Positions 63,745 to 64,000 of a stretch of 64,000 nucleotides of DNA are shown here, in pieces. The notes beneath the pieces are model-generated. The model saw nothing but the letters and a program-made list of their open reading frames with translations. It made no database searches and was not told the origin of the DNA. The DNA comes from Clostridia bacterium (GTDB lineage Bacteria > Bacillota_A > Clostridia > Oscillospirales > CAG-272). Location of the stretch: assembly GCA_017445115.1 (NCBI GenBank), contig JAFSUU010000101.1, forward strand, positions 1-64,000. The letters run 5' to 3'. Each line of letters begins with the position of its first letter. Positions within the stretch are counted from its first letter, which is position 1. The position numbers were made by a program, and so were the translations under genes.

Positions 63745-64000
63745 ATGACGGAAGACTACAAAGAATACGCGAAGCGCCACGCGCCGAAGTCGCCGCTTTT
63801 GAAGGACACGCTCTCTGCCTTTATGTGCGGCGGTGCGGTGTGCGCGGCGGGCGAGGGGATAAAAAAGCTGTATATGGCGTCGGGGCTCTCCGAAGAGGAT
63901 GCGTCGCTTATGAACTCGGTGACGCTGATCTTTATCGCGGTACTGCTCACGGGATTCGGAGTCTTCGACAGCATCGCGAGGTTCGCGGGAGCGGGCGTGC
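63745..64000 (+). CDS. spoVAC: Stage V sporulation protein AC, N-terminal fragment (cut by window edge)
   Basis: The first 85 codons of SpoVAC, a membrane protein of the SpoVA channel that moves dipicolinic acid into the forespore. Characteristic is KRHAPKSPLLKDTLSAFMCG followed by GGAVCAAGEGIKKLY and a second helix starting LIFIAVLLTGFGVFD. The ATG at 63745 has GAGGG upstream; an ATG at 63718 in the same frame is possible. The gene runs off the right edge. It is the clearest sign that the organism forms spores. Confidence 0.92.
   Translation, partial: MTEDYKEYAKRHAPKSPLLKDTLSAFMCGGAVCAAGEGIKKLYMASGLSEEDASLMNSVTLIFIAVLLTGFGVFDSIARFAGAGV

Overview
The window looks like chromosome of a spore-forming, strictly anaerobic Clostridia-type Firmicute, probably an uncultured gut member of the Oscillospirales/Christensenellales kind. 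Supporting signs are the start of spoVAC at the right edge, a SleB-type cortex-lytic-like hydrolase, RNase M5, the YceD-L32 pair, a valS T-box leader, a complete electron-bifurcating-type [FeFe] hydrogenase (HydABC), and many sigma-A promoters (TTGACA, 17 bp, TATAAT). Base composition is moderately GC-rich in genes and AT-rich in promoters. No IS element, prophage or CRISPR array was seen.

Layout. 1-6.3 kb: cut secreted protein, SPFH membrane protein, xpt, small SleB-like hydrolase, then holA, an RNase M5-like Toprim protein and a YgiQ radical-SAM enzyme. 7-15 kb: polysaccharide deacetylase lipoprotein, a 1,827-residue surface protein, and a cobalamin-riboswitch unit (DUF4430 lipoprotein plus ECF S component). 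15-21.5 kb: alaS, mnmM, a VanY-like membrane protein that appears to have lost its metal ligands, and a ROK glucokinase. 22-34.4 kb: one seven-gene carbohydrate-uptake-type locus with a solute-binding protein, two pairs of MalF/MalG permeases, an NHL-TPR-Yip1 membrane protein and a DUF5696 protein, but no ATPase. 34.5-40.2 kb: yceD-rpmF, a CapA lipoprotein, an HD-GYP protein with a palindromic operator, a GNAT enzyme and tRNA-Thr(CGT). 40.4-48 kb: M23-like protein, GH2 glycosidase, ligA, alpha/beta hydrolase, pepT. 48.3-56.7 kb: ten-gene hydrogenase operon in which catalytic subunits bracket a signalling-like module (two DRTGG proteins, two HATPase proteins, a PHP phosphoesterase and a sensor-type hydrogenase homologue). 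57.4-63.2 kb, minus strand: T-box, valS, MFS transporter, NUDIX, GH172, with valS broken by an in-frame TAG. 63.2-64 kb: zinc-ribbon protein and the start of spoVAC.

The most unusual non-coding feature is a set of four intergenic arrays (40.24-40.43, 47.91-48.10, 56.77-56.90 and 57.22-57.33 kb). Each consists of several short hairpins whose stems differ in sequence but pair perfectly or nearly so, separated by a nearly constant 7-8 nt spacer. In the first two arrays the spacer switches to its reverse complement at the middle, so the array is a palindrome of palindromes.

All calls come from reading the sequence and recalled family knowledge. No database search or folding program was run.
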